The notes: a model not told the origin generated them from the sequence alone. Numbered from the stretch's first letter, positions 27,896-37,694 are shown. The stretch: 64,000 bases of DNA from Arenicellaceae bacterium (GCA_029246505.1 JAQWNC010000018.1:62001-126000); one strand, 5' to 3'. Program-made: numbers and translations.

Positions 27896-28586
27896 TTAAG
27901 TGGCTGTAAAGGCAACCGGGGAAATTCTACCGCCACCCTTGAAACTACTAACATACCAATCGTTACTCTGAAAAAAATCCGTTTCGCTTCCAAAAGCCGC
28001 CCGAAAATTATTGAGTCCACCAATGTGCACTTTAGCATTGCTGAATGCTGCAACCTCCTGATCCGCAGCACTCCCTTCCGTGACCAATGCGGGCGCAACG
28101 GCAGCCCACCAATCATCATAATCATGGTTTCCAGGAGCAACTCCAAAGGGGATGCTAGCATCGCTTATAAGCTGGCAGCCCTGTATAGCATTAGGTATCT
28201 CAAAATTCCATCTGGCCGGATGAAACGCTCAAAGCCCATCTCATCTCAAAATCTTGAATCGAGTCGATCCCCCGTACAGCATGGTAAAGGTCTGAATTAC
28301 TACTTACGTGCTACCAAACGTCACCTACCGAAGCGACAAATACGACATTCCCTCCATCTGAAACAGCACGGCCAGCAATGTACTCCATCTGTTCGATGAA
28401 GATTTCACTACTGTCGATCGCGAATCCTTCTGCCTTCTGTCGAGTAAAATCGACAACATTCTGAGTATCTGGAATTACGACAATAGTAAACCGCTTATCA
28501 GTCAGGATTGTGCTGTTAGTCTGGCAAACGTATGCACTGAAGCAAAAGGCGGCCAACAATAGGCCTTTCATAAATCTTTTTATCAT
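27896..28586 (-). pseudogene. Disrupted secreted metallophosphoesterase
   Basis: The upstream frame encodes a signal peptide (MKGLLLAAFCFSAYVCQ) followed by FTIVVIPDTQNVV and, later, VVFVASVGDVW, which ends at a stop near 28311. These correspond to the first metal motifs of calcineurin-like phosphoesterases. The downstream part continues in another frame with IPFGVAPGNHDYDDWW, the GNHD metal motif, and then IGGLNNFRAAFGSETDFFQSNDWYVSSFKGGG up to a stop at 27896. The motifs are split by a nonsense change and a frameshift. The C-terminal half of the family is missing. I conclude it is a broken gene. Confidence 0.8.
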
Positions 28587-28886
28587 TATGCTAATACTCG
28601 GTAATTTGAGGATAGTTGTCCTAATCACCTCACTATACTCAGTAATCCACTTGAGTGCATAGCCAGCATATAATCGAATGACCGTTCTGGGCAATAAGTA
28701 GTCATTCGCGTGTTTAAATTAGTTATCTAAAACCTAACACTTATAGGGCGCTTTTTAAAACGTAGTAAGTATGAGAAGGGGTACCACCCCCTATTCGAAT
28801 ACAAACCGTTTTTAGACCCCGCCCCTTCATTTACAGACCCTCATCCCTTAATTTAACGTGAACGAAGCTATTTAGGGGTAATTACA
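28587..28886. other. Intergenic stretch between two broken hydrolase genes
   Basis: No gene is supported. The only structure noted is a small inverted repeat, AGGGGT and ACCCCCT around an ACC loop, at 28777-28792. The upstream region of the divergent phosphoesterase and beta-lactamase-fold relics presumably lay here. Confidence 0.35.
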
Positions 28887-29769
28887 ATGACAGTGTCTCC
28901 GGCCAAGGACTATCTGCAAATCACAACTGGAAATGCGGATGCCGGTTTTATTCCCAAAGTACATCCGACTACAGGGGTGCCTACCCCCTACCCTTGTTAA
29001 TCGAACATCAATTCTCGCCCGTATAATTGAACATCTCAAAGCAGACACGGTATTTTTAACCCATTTGCACTCTGATTATTTTGTCGGCCTGCCCGAAATT
29101 TATTTAAACGGGCGTGCTCAAGGTCGTGCAACCCCTATACGCGTGTTTGGGCCGCAACGCACAAAAGATATGATGGACCATCTTAGACTCCCTTCCGACG
29201 CCGATATCCGGTTCCGTAGCATAGAAGACAAATCCTTTGGCAGACCGCAAAATATCCAGGGAGCTGAAGTCATGGCTTTGGACATAGAAGAAGGGATTGT
29301 ATTACAAAAAGATGGCGTCGCGGTCTCGGCGTTTCTGGTTGAGCATAAGCATGTCAAACCAGCATTTGGCTATCGCATTGATTACATAGGTCGATCGATC
29401 ATGGTTTCGGGAGACACGGAGCCATTAGAAAATCTGGTTAAACACGCCGCTGGTGTAGATATCTTGATTCACGAAGTTATGTCACCTGCGCTGATTCAAC
29501 TGCTTGAAAAATAATTTCATGAGAAAGAATCAATCGTTAGTTTCATTACCAGTATTCAAACCAAACCGGAAGAAGCTGCTATCGTGTTCCAAAAAGTAAA
29601 ACCTAAGCTAGCGGTTTTTATCACACGAGCGGCACAGACCAACAAAATGCCGACCTGTTGCAGGCTGTTTCGAAAACCTACAACGGCAAGATGGTTGTGG
29701 GTGATGACTTGATGGAAATCGAGGACGGCAAATAGATCAAAGTTATTGAGCAAACCGAACTTCAAAGGT
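28887..29769 (+). pseudogene. Disrupted metallo-beta-lactamase-fold hydrolase
   Basis: Pieces of one gene lie in order but in different frames. An N-terminal piece from 28887 ends GVPTPYPC and a stop. The main piece (to 29514) has ADTVFLTHLHSDYFVGLPEIYLNG, VSAFLVEHKHVKPAFGYRID and SIMVSGDTEP. An in-frame TAA at 29512 is followed by EEAAIVFQKVKPKLAVF. Finally, a shifted frame encodes NADLLQAVSKTYNGKMVVGDDLMEIE. The metal motif HxHxDH reads HLHSDY, so its last histidine is replaced. Several frame breaks plus a lost ligand indicate a dead gene of the RNase Z-like/arylsulfatase-like MBL family. Confidence 0.8.
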
Positions 29770-29797
29770 AGTCGGCTCTGCCATTAAAAAAATCAAT

Positions 29798-29826
29798 ATA
29801 ACAGTCATTATAGTAATGACTGTTAT
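29798..29826. repeat. Perfect 13-base palindrome with 3-base loop
   Basis: ATAACAGTCATTA at 29798-29810 is followed by TAG and its exact reverse complement at 29814-29826. On the minus strand the stem is followed after five bases by a run of seven T, so a minus-strand terminator is possible. Equally it could be an operator. It sits just downstream of the broken MBL-fold gene. Confidence 0.6.
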
Positions 29827-30104
29827 CGTCTCCTAAACGAACACATACAGCGGAACTAATGGGTAACGTCCTTCTAAATACTACTCATTCGCTATTTAGT
29901 GTATTAAGAAATAACCAAGAAAAGACGATTGAAGTTAAGTTCTGAAATCAGTACTCAGCCCTTTAAAGCATCGTTCACGGATAACCATATTTTAAGGGGT
30001 AACTTTCATGATCACTGTAGCGAACTCTCTCTAAGTTGAGGGTTGACCGCTAGGCACTATCGGGTATTATTGATTGAAATGCATAAATCAATCGGAGATT
30101 CGTG
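29827..30104. other. Upstream region of the secreted hydrolase gene
   Basis: No reading frame is supported here. A seven-base inverted repeat, ATTGATT (30069-30075) and AATCAAT (30086-30092), lies immediately before the GGAG ribosome site of the hydrolase gene and could be a regulatory or leader structure. I see no clear promoter hexamers. Confidence 0.35.
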
Positions 30105-31310
30105 ATGAACAGGAAAAAATTATTACCTGGTGTGCTTGTAATGTTTATAGCGCTAGCCCTCATTAATTCCGCCGACGCACAAAGTTGGGGCCCCCGCAGC
30201 CTCGAAGAACTCAAACAGGAAACACTTCGGCGGGCCAGCAAGAATCTTGGTCCAATTACCGGAGTTATCACGGAAGATGCAGAACGTGCAATGGCAGATT
30301 TTGATCGTCTAGATCAGGACCGGTGGGCAGAAGTTTGGGTGCGCAACGGTAATGACTATATGGCACGCGCTATGGAAATATCTGGCGACGAAGCACGTGA
30401 ATTATACTACAACGCATGGCGTAACTTTAACGTGGGCCGTTGGCCGACTGAACGGCACTCGGATGGTAAGCGCGAGTCATACGAAAGCGGGTTACAGGCT
30501 TTTAACGAGTACGGCAAACTTTTAGATCCGCCGGTCGAAACAGTGCATATTCCATTCGAAGGCTCGGAACTAGTCGCCTACCTTAGAATTCCAACATCTG
30601 AAGGACCGGTACCCCTGATAATCGGTATTAATGGGCTAGACTCGCGCAAAGAAGATGTGATCGCCGGTGCAGATCGTTACATTGCAAATGGGGTTGGTGT
30701 GTTCGCAATGGACATGCCTGGAACCGGGCAGTCTCCAGTACTGATAGATGTCGGATCTGAACGGGTATTTTCGACAGCGCTTGACTATCTTGCGACACGC
30801 GAAGACGTCGATGCGGATCGAATCGGTATTCAAGGCCGAAGTTGGAGCGGTTATTGGGCCGCATTGGTCGCGTATCTCGAGCCAGACCGAATTCAAGGCG
30901 CGGCAATTCACGGAGTTGGCGTTCACGGGTACTACCAACCGGAATGGCAGGAGCATGCAATTTTGAGCGAAGAATATTTGTTCGACCTGTTTCCTGCTCG
31001 TGCAACGGTCTACGACACCAAAACAATGGAAGAGTTTCTTGCCTATGGCCCGAGGTTGTCCCTGGTTGAACGGGGATTGATCGACCAACCATCAGCTCCG
31101 ATGCTGTTGGTTAATGGTGAACTCGACTCTCAGCAACCGATTGCTGATTTATACCTCATGATGCGAAACGGTGACCCCAAACAGGCCTGGGTTAACCCGG
31201 TTGGCGGACATATGGGCCGATCAGAGGAATGGCCGATGGGCCGTATTCTCTCGCAGGTTGTTGAACCATGGTTGATGCGGCAGGTCGGTGTCGAGCCAAA
31301 ACTGCGCTAA
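30105..31310 (+). CDS. Secreted alpha/beta hydrolase (FrsA/DUF1100-like esterase)
   Basis: A signal peptide (MNRKKLLPGVLVMFIALALINSADA) leads to a 375-residue mature part. The N-terminal helical cap region precedes a hydrolase core with the nucleophile elbow GRSWSGYWA (GxSxG), the acid in NGELDSQQP and the histidine in VGGHMGRS near the C-terminus. Layout and length resemble FrsA-like and 2,6-dihydropseudooxynicotine hydrolase-like enzymes that cleave esters or C-C bonds. The substrate is unknown. The ATG at 30105 has GGAG seven bases upstream; the GTG just before it is less likely. A 2-oxoglutarate oxygenase follows 30 bases downstream, suggesting one operon. Confidence 0.8.
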   Translation: MNRKKLLPGVLVMFIALALINSADAQSWGPRSLEELKQETLRRASKNLGPITGVITEDAERAMADFDRLDQDRWAEVWVRNGNDYMARAMEISGDEARELYYNAWRNFNVGRWPTERHSDGKRESYESGLQAFNEYGKLLDPPVETVHIPFEGSELVAYLRIPTSEGPVPLIIGINGLDSRKEDVIAGADRYIANGVGVFAMDMPGTGQSPVLIDVGSERVFSTALDYLATREDVDADRIGIQGRSWSGYWAALVAYLEPDRIQGAAIHGVGVHGYYQPEWQEHAILSEEYLFDLFPARATVYDTKTMEEFLAYGPRLSLVERGLIDQPSAPMLLVNGELDSQQPIADLYLMMRNGDPKQAWVNPVGGHMGRSEEWPMGRILSQVVEPWLMRQVGVEPKLR

Positions 31311-31340
31311 GTTGTCACATCAGCCTTTTGCCGAGCACCC

Positions 31341-32309
31341 GTGACCGAAATACCTACGCTCGATCTTGGACCCTATCTTGCAGGAGATACCGGCGCTCTC
31401 GAAGCGCTAGCGTTTACGCTACGTAAAGTTCAGGAAACAATCGGGTTCTATGTCGTAATAAACCACGGCGTGCCACAGGAGCTGATCGAGCAAGCATACG
31501 CTGGGCTAAGGGAATTTTTCGCGCTGCCAATCGAGGAAAAGCTAAAATTGCGCATCGACAAAAAGTCAGTTGGTTATATTCCCGCCAAGTCGACTGTCTA
31601 TGTAACCTCCACTATTAACATCAATACTCAACCGGACCTTAACGAGACTATCACGCTCGCGCGCGAGCGTCCGATAGATGATCCAGCGATACAGCAGGGA
31701 CTACGCTTTGTAGGTCCTAATTCCTGGCCAAAAGATCTCCCGGAGTTTCGTGATGCGATGCTCGCCTATCAGAGCCCTTTATCAGATCTTGGTTCTGCGT
31801 TGCTGCCCCTCTACGCTAGGGCGCTGGGCTTGCCTAAAGATTACTTCGCCGAATTCTTTACTGAACCGATGTGGTGGACACGGAACTCTTATTATCCGGC
31901 GGTCGAACCAGAAGAGAATCAATATGGTATTTCGCCTCACTCAGATCATAGCTTCATTACGCTGTTACCGCTGTCAGATGTTCCGGGCCTCGAGATTCTG
32001 TTACCGAATGGTGAGTGGTTACCGGCCTTACCCACAAATGGTGGAATCCTCGTCAATACAGGTGAATTCCTTAACCGCTGGACAAATGGGCGATTTCTCG
32101 CGACCCCTCATCGGGTCGTTACCCCCTCCCGCGATCGTTATTCCATGGCTATGTTCTTTAACCCCAATGCGGATACCCTCGCCACTCCGCTCGAGACATG
32201 TGTGTCAATTGAACACCCAACTGCTTACGATCCGGTCACAATGCTTGATTACATGAGTTGGTACATTGACAAAAACTATAAACGCGAATCTGGTGGCCGT
32301 CAGGACTAA
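31341..32309 (+). CDS. 2-oxoglutarate/Fe(II) oxygenase, isopenicillin N synthase-like
   Basis: The 322-residue protein has the N-terminal DIOX_N region (IPTLDLGPYL, then IGFYVVINHGVPQELIEQAY). In the C-terminal double-stranded beta-helix the iron ligands are H and D of SPHSDHSFITLL and H of TPHRVV, with the 2-oxoglutarate-binding arginine in RYSMAMFF. It belongs to the plant/microbial DIOX superfamily with broad oxidative roles. The start is GTG at 31341. It lies 30 bases behind the secreted hydrolase and is convergent with the TRAP transporter genes. The substrate cannot be predicted. Confidence 0.85.
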   Translation: MTEIPTLDLGPYLAGDTGALEALAFTLRKVQETIGFYVVINHGVPQELIEQAYAGLREFFALPIEEKLKLRIDKKSVGYIPAKSTVYVTSTININTQPDLNETITLARERPIDDPAIQQGLRFVGPNSWPKDLPEFRDAMLAYQSPLSDLGSALLPLYARALGLPKDYFAEFFTEPMWWTRNSYYPAVEPEENQYGISPHSDHSFITLLPLSDVPGLEILLPNGEWLPALPTNGGILVNTGEFLNRWTNGRFLATPHRVVTPSRDRYSMAMFFNPNADTLATPLETCVSIEHPTAYDPVTMLDYMSWYIDKNYKRESGGRQD

Positions 32310-32425
32310 TCGGAAACTCATAGATCGAGACTTTCAATCAATGCAGTTAGCGCCAGAATTGACAGAACGTATTTGCACATGTAATGACCTAAAACGCTGG
32401 CAATCCGATTATGGCAAATTTGCTA

Positions 32426-34333
32426 CTAGCTTGAATTTCTCCGGCTCGCACAGTAATTCCGCAAAATCAATATCAGAACCAATGCTATGCCAACAATCCG
32501 AAGCCAAGTCTCCGGCACTAACAATAAACCGATCGCTGCTAGTCCGACAAATACATAAGGTAGCGTAACCACGTCGAATAAAAATCGTTCGCTTAACATG
32601 GCTATAGCCACAATCAGACTAAGCGTTACACCAGCTGCAAACAAGACATCACCCCAACCATTTTCACCGCCCAATAACAAAGGCATGTACGCCATCATTA
32701 ACGGAATCACAAATAGACCGCTGGCAAGTTTAAATGCCTCCACCGCCGACCGCATTGGCGGCGCACCAGCAATACCAGCCCCAGCGAAGGCAGCCAACGC
32801 AATAGGCGGAGTGATATTGGATGTTTGCGATAACCAAAAAATAATCATGTGAGCGGTAATGAGTGCCAAGCCTAACTCTTGCAGTGCTGGTGCAGTCATT
32901 ACTGACAACACGATATATGCTGCTGTGACAGGTAGTCCCATACCCAGTATTAAAGCGGCAAAGGCGACCAACCCCAGCCCCAGCCAAAGTTTTCCTCCGC
33001 TTAGCGCGACAACCGATTCTGTAAACTGTAGACCTATACCCGTTTGTCCTATTACTCCCACTACAATACCTGCTATCGCGCATGCTACCGATATTGGCAC
33101 CGCCATGGTTGCACCCTGGTATAACGCTTTCCCAATGGCGGCCCAGCCAACCCGTGTATGAACCCGTAGCAGGCCTGCTATAGCAACCGCCATGCAACCC
33201 ACCACCCCTACCAGTGCTGGCGAGTAATCTTGCATTAGCAAAAATATAATTAACACCAATGGCAGAACGAAATGCACACCTTGTTTTAATATTTGGCGCG
33301 CAGCTATTGTGTCTGTCATACCCTTAAAACTACCTTTAACCGCCATAATATGGACATACAGCAATACGGAAAGAAAAAACAGGATCGCAGGAATGAGCGA
33401 CATCCAAACAATATCGCTGTAAGGGACTCTGGTAAATTCTGCCATTACGAAGGCACCAGCACCCATAATTGGCGGCATGATTTGGCCGCCCGTTGAGGCT
33501 GCAGCTTCTATGCCAGCAGCCTGAGTGGGCTTGTAACCAAGTTGTTTCATCATCGGAATGGTGAGCGAGCCAGTTGATACGGTATTGGCAATCGCACTAC
33601 CAGATATCGACCCCATCATTGCCGACGCAAGCACGCTTGCTTTCGCCGGCCCTCCGCGATAATGGCCTGCGGCTGCAAACGAAAGATCAATAAAGAATTT
33701 TCCGGCACCGGTGGCTTGCAAGAAAGCGCCGAATAACACAAAGCTGAACACTGCGCCTGCCGCAATACCTATAGGTGCTCCGTAGAGCCCGGCTGCGCTG
33801 AACACCTGAAAGCGAATGATTCTCTCGAAACTGAAGCCTCGCGTGGCTAAAACATCTGGCAAATAGTTTCCAAACGCGCCATAAAGAATAAAAACCAGTC
33901 CGATTATAGTCATCACCAGCCCGACTGAACGTCGAGCCATTTCCAGCGTAGCCGCGATCATGATCAAACCCGCTACGTGATCCACCGCCGACAAACCATT
34001 TAATAGATGGTCGAGTCCTTGGTAGTTAAACCCGAGAATACGCGTAGACGACCACAAAACCATAGCTACCGAGAATAGATCCAAACAGCGCAAGCGCCCC
34101 GCTAGCGGGTATACGAAAAAGCCGACACAAAGAATCCAAGATAAGTGTAAAGGCCTAAAATAGGTCGCGGGCATTAATCCCAAAATATGCTCCATGGGCA
34201 GAATCCCCACTGGGATGAAACCTGCTAGCGGCCGCCAGATTTGGAATATCGATAGGGCTACAGCCACACCAAATACTACACGACTCGAAGGTACCAACCA
34301 ATGATCAAGCAAGCGATTAAACGTCTGAATCAT
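32426..34333 (-). CDS. TRAP transporter fused permease (DctQM fusion, TAXI type)
   Basis: This is an inner-membrane secondary transporter for organic anions. The 635 residues join a small four-helix DctQ-like part (about 1-130) with a large DctM-like part of 12 or more helices. Family signatures are AMMGSISGSAIANTVSTGSLTIPMMK, AAASTGGQIMPPIMGAGAFVMAEF, and LGMGLPVTAAYIVLSVM. The fused form is typical of TRAP systems that use TAXI binding proteins, and such a gene overlaps it by 17 bases upstream. The start is ATG at 34333. The substrate is unknown. Confidence 0.92.
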   Translation of the reverse strand: MIQTFNRLLDHWLVPSSRVVFGVAVALSIFQIWRPLAGFIPVGILPMEHILGLMPATYFRPLHLSWILCVGFFVYPLAGRLRCLDLFSVAMVLWSSTRILGFNYQGLDHLLNGLSAVDHVAGLIMIAATLEMARRSVGLVMTIIGLVFILYGAFGNYLPDVLATRGFSFERIIRFQVFSAAGLYGAPIGIAAGAVFSFVLFGAFLQATGAGKFFIDLSFAAAGHYRGGPAKASVLASAMMGSISGSAIANTVSTGSLTIPMMKQLGYKPTQAAGIEAAASTGGQIMPPIMGAGAFVMAEFTRVPYSDIVWMSLIPAILFFLSVLLYVHIMAVKGSFKGMTDTIAARQILKQGVHFVLPLVLIIFLLMQDYSPALVGVVGCMAVAIAGLLRVHTRVGWAAIGKALYQGATMAVPISVACAIAGIVVGVIGQTGIGLQFTESVVALSGGKLWLGLGLVAFAALILGMGLPVTAAYIVLSVMTAPALQELGLALITAHMIIFWLSQTSNITPPIALAAFAGAGIAGAPPMRSAVEAFKLASGLFVIPLMMAYMPLLLGGENGWGDVLFAAGVTLSLIVAIAMLSERFLFDVVTLPYVFVGLAAIGLLLVPETWLRIVGIALVLILILRNYCASRRNSS

Positions 34334-35273
34334 CTACGCAAGGAGCATCTGGACTCGCCAGATATCGTAATGTGCCAGGGTGCAGTGGCACTGCTTTTAG
34401 CTGATGGATATTTTCGAGCGTGGTTTCCTTGGCAGCTAGAGTCACTTTAACCAGCTGTTCCCGCTCACGGTAGATCGTACATGTAAGCTGGTAAGCCGTG
34501 TCCTCGGCCATATCGCTATGCACAACAACCACTGTCCAAACTCCTAAGGTCTGCACGTCATGATCAATTTTATCGTAGGTGCTAGCGGGTATATGATAAC
34601 CGCTATAGGCGGGGAATTTTCTAACTATCGCACTCAACTCCCGCTCAGACAGTGGTATCAGGCGTAAATCTCGAGTTACCGCTAATTCGGTAACGGCGGC
34701 CACCCCTAACCCCCCGAAAATGAATCCTGCATCAATTACTCCGTCTTTGAGTGCTGTGGTGGTTTCTCCAAAGCCAAGGTAATTTGGAGCAAAATCATTC
34801 AGTGACATACCTACTCCAGAAATAATATTCTCCGCTGCTGAAGCCGTCCCTGAGCCTGCCGCACCTAACGACACTCGCTTACCAACTAAATCGCTTAGCT
34901 CCTCGATACCACTCCGTTCAAGCGCCATAATATGCACTATGTTTGGGTAGGCAGTGAACAAAACTCTTAACGGCATAGGTTCTGAGAATTTACCTTGCCC
35001 CAAATAGGCATCAGTTACCACGTCACCCATGGCGATACCGATTTCACTTTCATGTCGCGAAACCTGAATGACATTAATAACCGACCCTCCAGTCACCTCT
35101 GCCTTGGCATTGATACCCTCAATCTGGTTTGACCATATGGATGCCATACTGCCACCAAACGGATAATAAAGCCCCCCAGTCGTAGCCGTTGCAATTGCAA
35201 AAGTTGATGGCTCTTCGCTGTCGTCAGCACATCCACAAACCGCGACCATTAACAGATAGGCTGCCCATTTCAT
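34317..35273 (-). CDS. TAXI-family TRAP substrate-binding lipoprotein
   Basis: This is the periplasmic binding component of the TRAP system. The start MKWAAYLLMVAVCGCADD gives a short lipoprotein signal (VCGC, lipid anchor on the second Cys) with GGAG six to seven bases upstream. A TTG four codons earlier is less likely. The mature part has ATATTGGLYYPFGGSMASIW, VTGGSVINVIQV, LVGKRVSLGAAGSGTASAAENII, all typical of the TAXI family. It runs 318 residues and overlaps the permease gene by 17 bases, indicating coupled expression. Confidence 0.9.
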   Translation of the reverse strand: MKWAAYLLMVAVCGCADDSEEPSTFAIATATTGGLYYPFGGSMASIWSNQIEGINAKAEVTGGSVINVIQVSRHESEIGIAMGDVVTDAYLGQGKFSEPMPLRVLFTAYPNIVHIMALERSGIEELSDLVGKRVSLGAAGSGTASAAENIISGVGMSLNDFAPNYLGFGETTTALKDGVIDAGFIFGGLGVAAVTELAVTRDLRLIPLSERELSAIVRKFPAYSGYHIPASTYDKIDHDVQTLGVWTVVVVHSDMAEDTAYQLTCTIYREREQLVKVTLAAKETTLENIHQLKAVPLHPGTLRYLASPDAPCVDDSDV

Positions 35274-35324
35274 AACAAGCTCCAACCGATCAAAACACTT
35301 CTTTTAACATCAAATTCATTAAAG

Positions 35325-36530
35325 TTATGCATTAGTATCTTTTACCACGGCGTCGGTAAATAACTGGTCAATTCGCTGAGGCTCGAAACCCAGCTCTTGC
35401 AGGATTTCGCGTGTGTGTTGACCAAGCTTTGGAGGCTTGTGTTTAACCCCGAATGTAGCTGAGCGTTGCATGCGAATCGGCGTTGAAATACCCCGGTAAT
35501 CATCTGCTTCGAGCACGCAACCCCTCGTAGTGACTTGTTTACTTGCCAACACTTCACTTACCGTTCTCACCGGCCCTGCGGCCAAGCCGATTCTTAGCAA
35601 TTGATCTGCTAGCTCTTCCCCATCCCAATCTTTCAAAGACCCCACTAGTATAGAACGCAAAGCGGTCTTATAGTGAACGCGTTTCGCATTGCTGCCAAAA
35701 CGTGGATCATCAGCCACTGAGTCAATTTTTAGATGGGCGCACAGTGACCGGAAAGCTGGGTCGTTCCCTATGCCGAGGTAGATTTCGCAGGTACGCGTTG
35801 GAAACTTATCATAAGGGCTGATATTTGGATGTGCATTACCCGAAGGAACCGGATCAGAACCTGACATTAAAAAATTCGCCGCATGCGGATGTAATATCGA
35901 CAACGCTGTATCGAAAAGCGCGACATCGATGAGTTGGCCGACGCCTGAATGCATACGCTCATTTAGCGCCATGAGAATTCCAACTGCAGCATACAAGCCG
36001 CATGATATATCAATGATGGGAATGCCCATACGTAGCGGAGTAGAATTCTCCTCACCGTTAATAGACATAAGCCCACTCATTGCCTGAATTACCGCGTCGT
36101 AACCGGGCAAGCCACCCAAGGGACCATTTTCGCCGAACCCCGATATTTTGCAGTAAACAAGCGAGGGAAATTGGGCTTTAAGCACATCTTCATAGCCCAA
36201 GCCCCATTTCTCCATGGTACCCGGCTTGAAATTCTCGATCAGAACATCAGCAGACTCGATCAACTTGTGCAGTACATCCCTACCATCGCTAGCAGCAAGA
36301 TCTATTACAATAGAACGCTTGTTTCGGTTTAACCCTGTGAAATACGCGGCAGCACCATCCTGAAGCGGCGGCCCCCAATAGCGTGTGTCGTCGCCAATCG
36401 GTGCCTCTACCTTGACAACTTCAGCACCGTGATCGGCAAGAACTTGGGTACAATATGGCCCCGCCAACACGCGAGATAAATCCAAAACTGTCAAACCACC
36501 AATGGCATAATTCAAGTTATTTACCGTCAT
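35325..36530 (-). CDS. Class III (CaiB/BaiF) CoA-transferase
   Basis: Members move CoA between carboxylic acids through an enzyme-bound anhydride. The 401 residues show LTVLDLSRVLAGPYCTQVLADHGAEVVKVE, LNRNKRSIVIDL, ADVLIENFKPGTMEKWGLGY and the catalytic-aspartate block GYDAVIQAMSGLMS. The ATG at 36530 is preferred over an upstream start at 36596, whose extra 22 residues are hydrophobic and atypical. It lies upstream of the TAXI and TRAP genes on the same strand. The likely meaning is uptake of an organic acid followed by activation to its CoA ester; the identity of the acid is unknown. Confidence 0.9.
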   Translation of the reverse strand: MTVNNLNYAIGGLTVLDLSRVLAGPYCTQVLADHGAEVVKVEAPIGDDTRYWGPPLQDGAAAYFTGLNRNKRSIVIDLAASDGRDVLHKLIESADVLIENFKPGTMEKWGLGYEDVLKAQFPSLVYCKISGFGENGPLGGLPGYDAVIQAMSGLMSINGEENSTPLRMGIPIIDISCGLYAAVGILMALNERMHSGVGQLIDVALFDTALSILHPHAANFLMSGSDPVPSGNAHPNISPYDKFPTRTCEIYLGIGNDPAFRSLCAHLKIDSVADDPRFGSNAKRVHYKTALRSILVGSLKDWDGEELADQLLRIGLAAGPVRTVSEVLASKQVTTRGCVLEADDYRGISTPIRMQRSATFGVKHKPPKLGQHTREILQELGFEPQRIDQLFTDAVVKDTNA

Positions 36531-36615
36531 CAGTAGTTCAAATATTGTTAGTAGAATTCCCAGTATGCACGTTAGGTTCCAGAAATCTAACAGCAATCGG
36601 TATCCATATCAGACT

Positions 36616-37526
36616 TTATTGATCTTGCACGGACTGATAGGCGGCGTTAATGATCGCTCTCGAACCTCGAGGCCCTGCCCATCTACCATCATAATCTGCT
36701 TTAGGATTCGCAGCGATGACCTGCTCTGACGTCATACCTTCATCACCCAAAGCGCTCACTCGATTATGCATATCCTGAATCACATCTCGAAACTCGATCA
36801 TATCTTCTCGATCTCCTATCGGACCATATCCTGGAATAATCTTTATATCAGGGCCGGCGTGTTCAATTCCCGCATTAAGCGACTCAAGTAAACCGAGATA
36901 ACTTCCGTTCCTACTGGAGTCGATTATTGGATAGTGACCTACAAAAACGTCTTCCATATGAATCACATTCGACTTTTTAAAATAGACCATCACGTCTTCG
37001 TCGGTATGAACCGCTACAATATGAAAAGCCTCTACTTCCTCTCCATTGAAATGGAACGTAATTCGATCGGCAAAAGTCACAATGGGTAAAGCCAATGAAT
37101 CTGCCGGCTCTCCTTGAGGGGGATTCTCAAGCCGGTCTCGTACCGTATCATGCGCAACCAATAGCGTCTCCAACTCGGCAAATTTGGCATTACCATCTGC
37201 GTGATCACGGTGGGAAGGGTATCGATCAAGCATCTGATCGGCTCCTCAGAGACCTCACGAATCGCGGTAATGACCCTATCTGAAAGTTCTTCAAAATCAC
37301 TGTCCACCATCAGAATACCACCAACGCCTACGGAAAAGCCCATGTTGACGATGACAGCACCCACAACATTGTAGATATTTTCCGACACATGCTCCGGGGT
37401 AGCCACCTCGACATAATCAAAATTTTGAATTCGTGCCCCTTGGCGTGGTGACTGCGCAGGAACTGGCGAAGCCATACTAGCGATTAGAGAGGCCGCTAAT
37501 AATGCCACGTGTACTGATTTAATCAC
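36616..37526 (-). pseudogene. Frameshifted secreted metallo-beta-lactamase-fold hydrolase
   Basis: The first frame (start 37526) has a signal peptide (MIKSVHVALLAASLIASMASPVPA), HVSENIYNVVGAVIVNMGFSVGVGGILMVDS and EEPIRCLIDT. The second frame (to 36616) resumes with SHRDHADGNAKFAEL, the HxHxDH metal motif, and continues to the C-terminus. The two join across a shift of one base near 37215-37230. In the second part the usual GHGP zinc motif reads PGYGP, losing a histidine. Either the gene is dying or there is a sequence error; the lost histidine favours decay. It lies just upstream of the CoA-transferase on the same strand. Confidence 0.75.
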
Positions 37527-37694
37527 GCCTCAGTTCCTGAATGCTACAGCACAGCTTGGTCTGTGCAATAAAATGTCCTATTACTCTTTTAATAAATAAC
37601 ATTATTTTTTACTCCAGTAATTTTCTTAGATGATTACTTTTATGCTTGATTAGTAATTGCAGAATCATCCGATCCAGATCCGTGCTCAAGCTAC

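Noticed and set aside
30628-31092. Long antisense frames opposite the secreted hydrolase
   Set aside because: They mirror codon periodicity of a well-supported hydrolase with a complete catalytic triad. The translated products show no recognisable domain.
32730-33197. 155-codon frame overlapping the TRAP permease
   Set aside because: It lies inside the permease gene in another frame on the same strand and has a low-complexity Gly/Cys/Tyr-rich composition without any motif.
37527-37694. Right end (attR) of the tRNA-Leu element next to panB
   Set aside because: No copy of the tRNA 3' sequence is visible here; the boundary cannot be set from this window.
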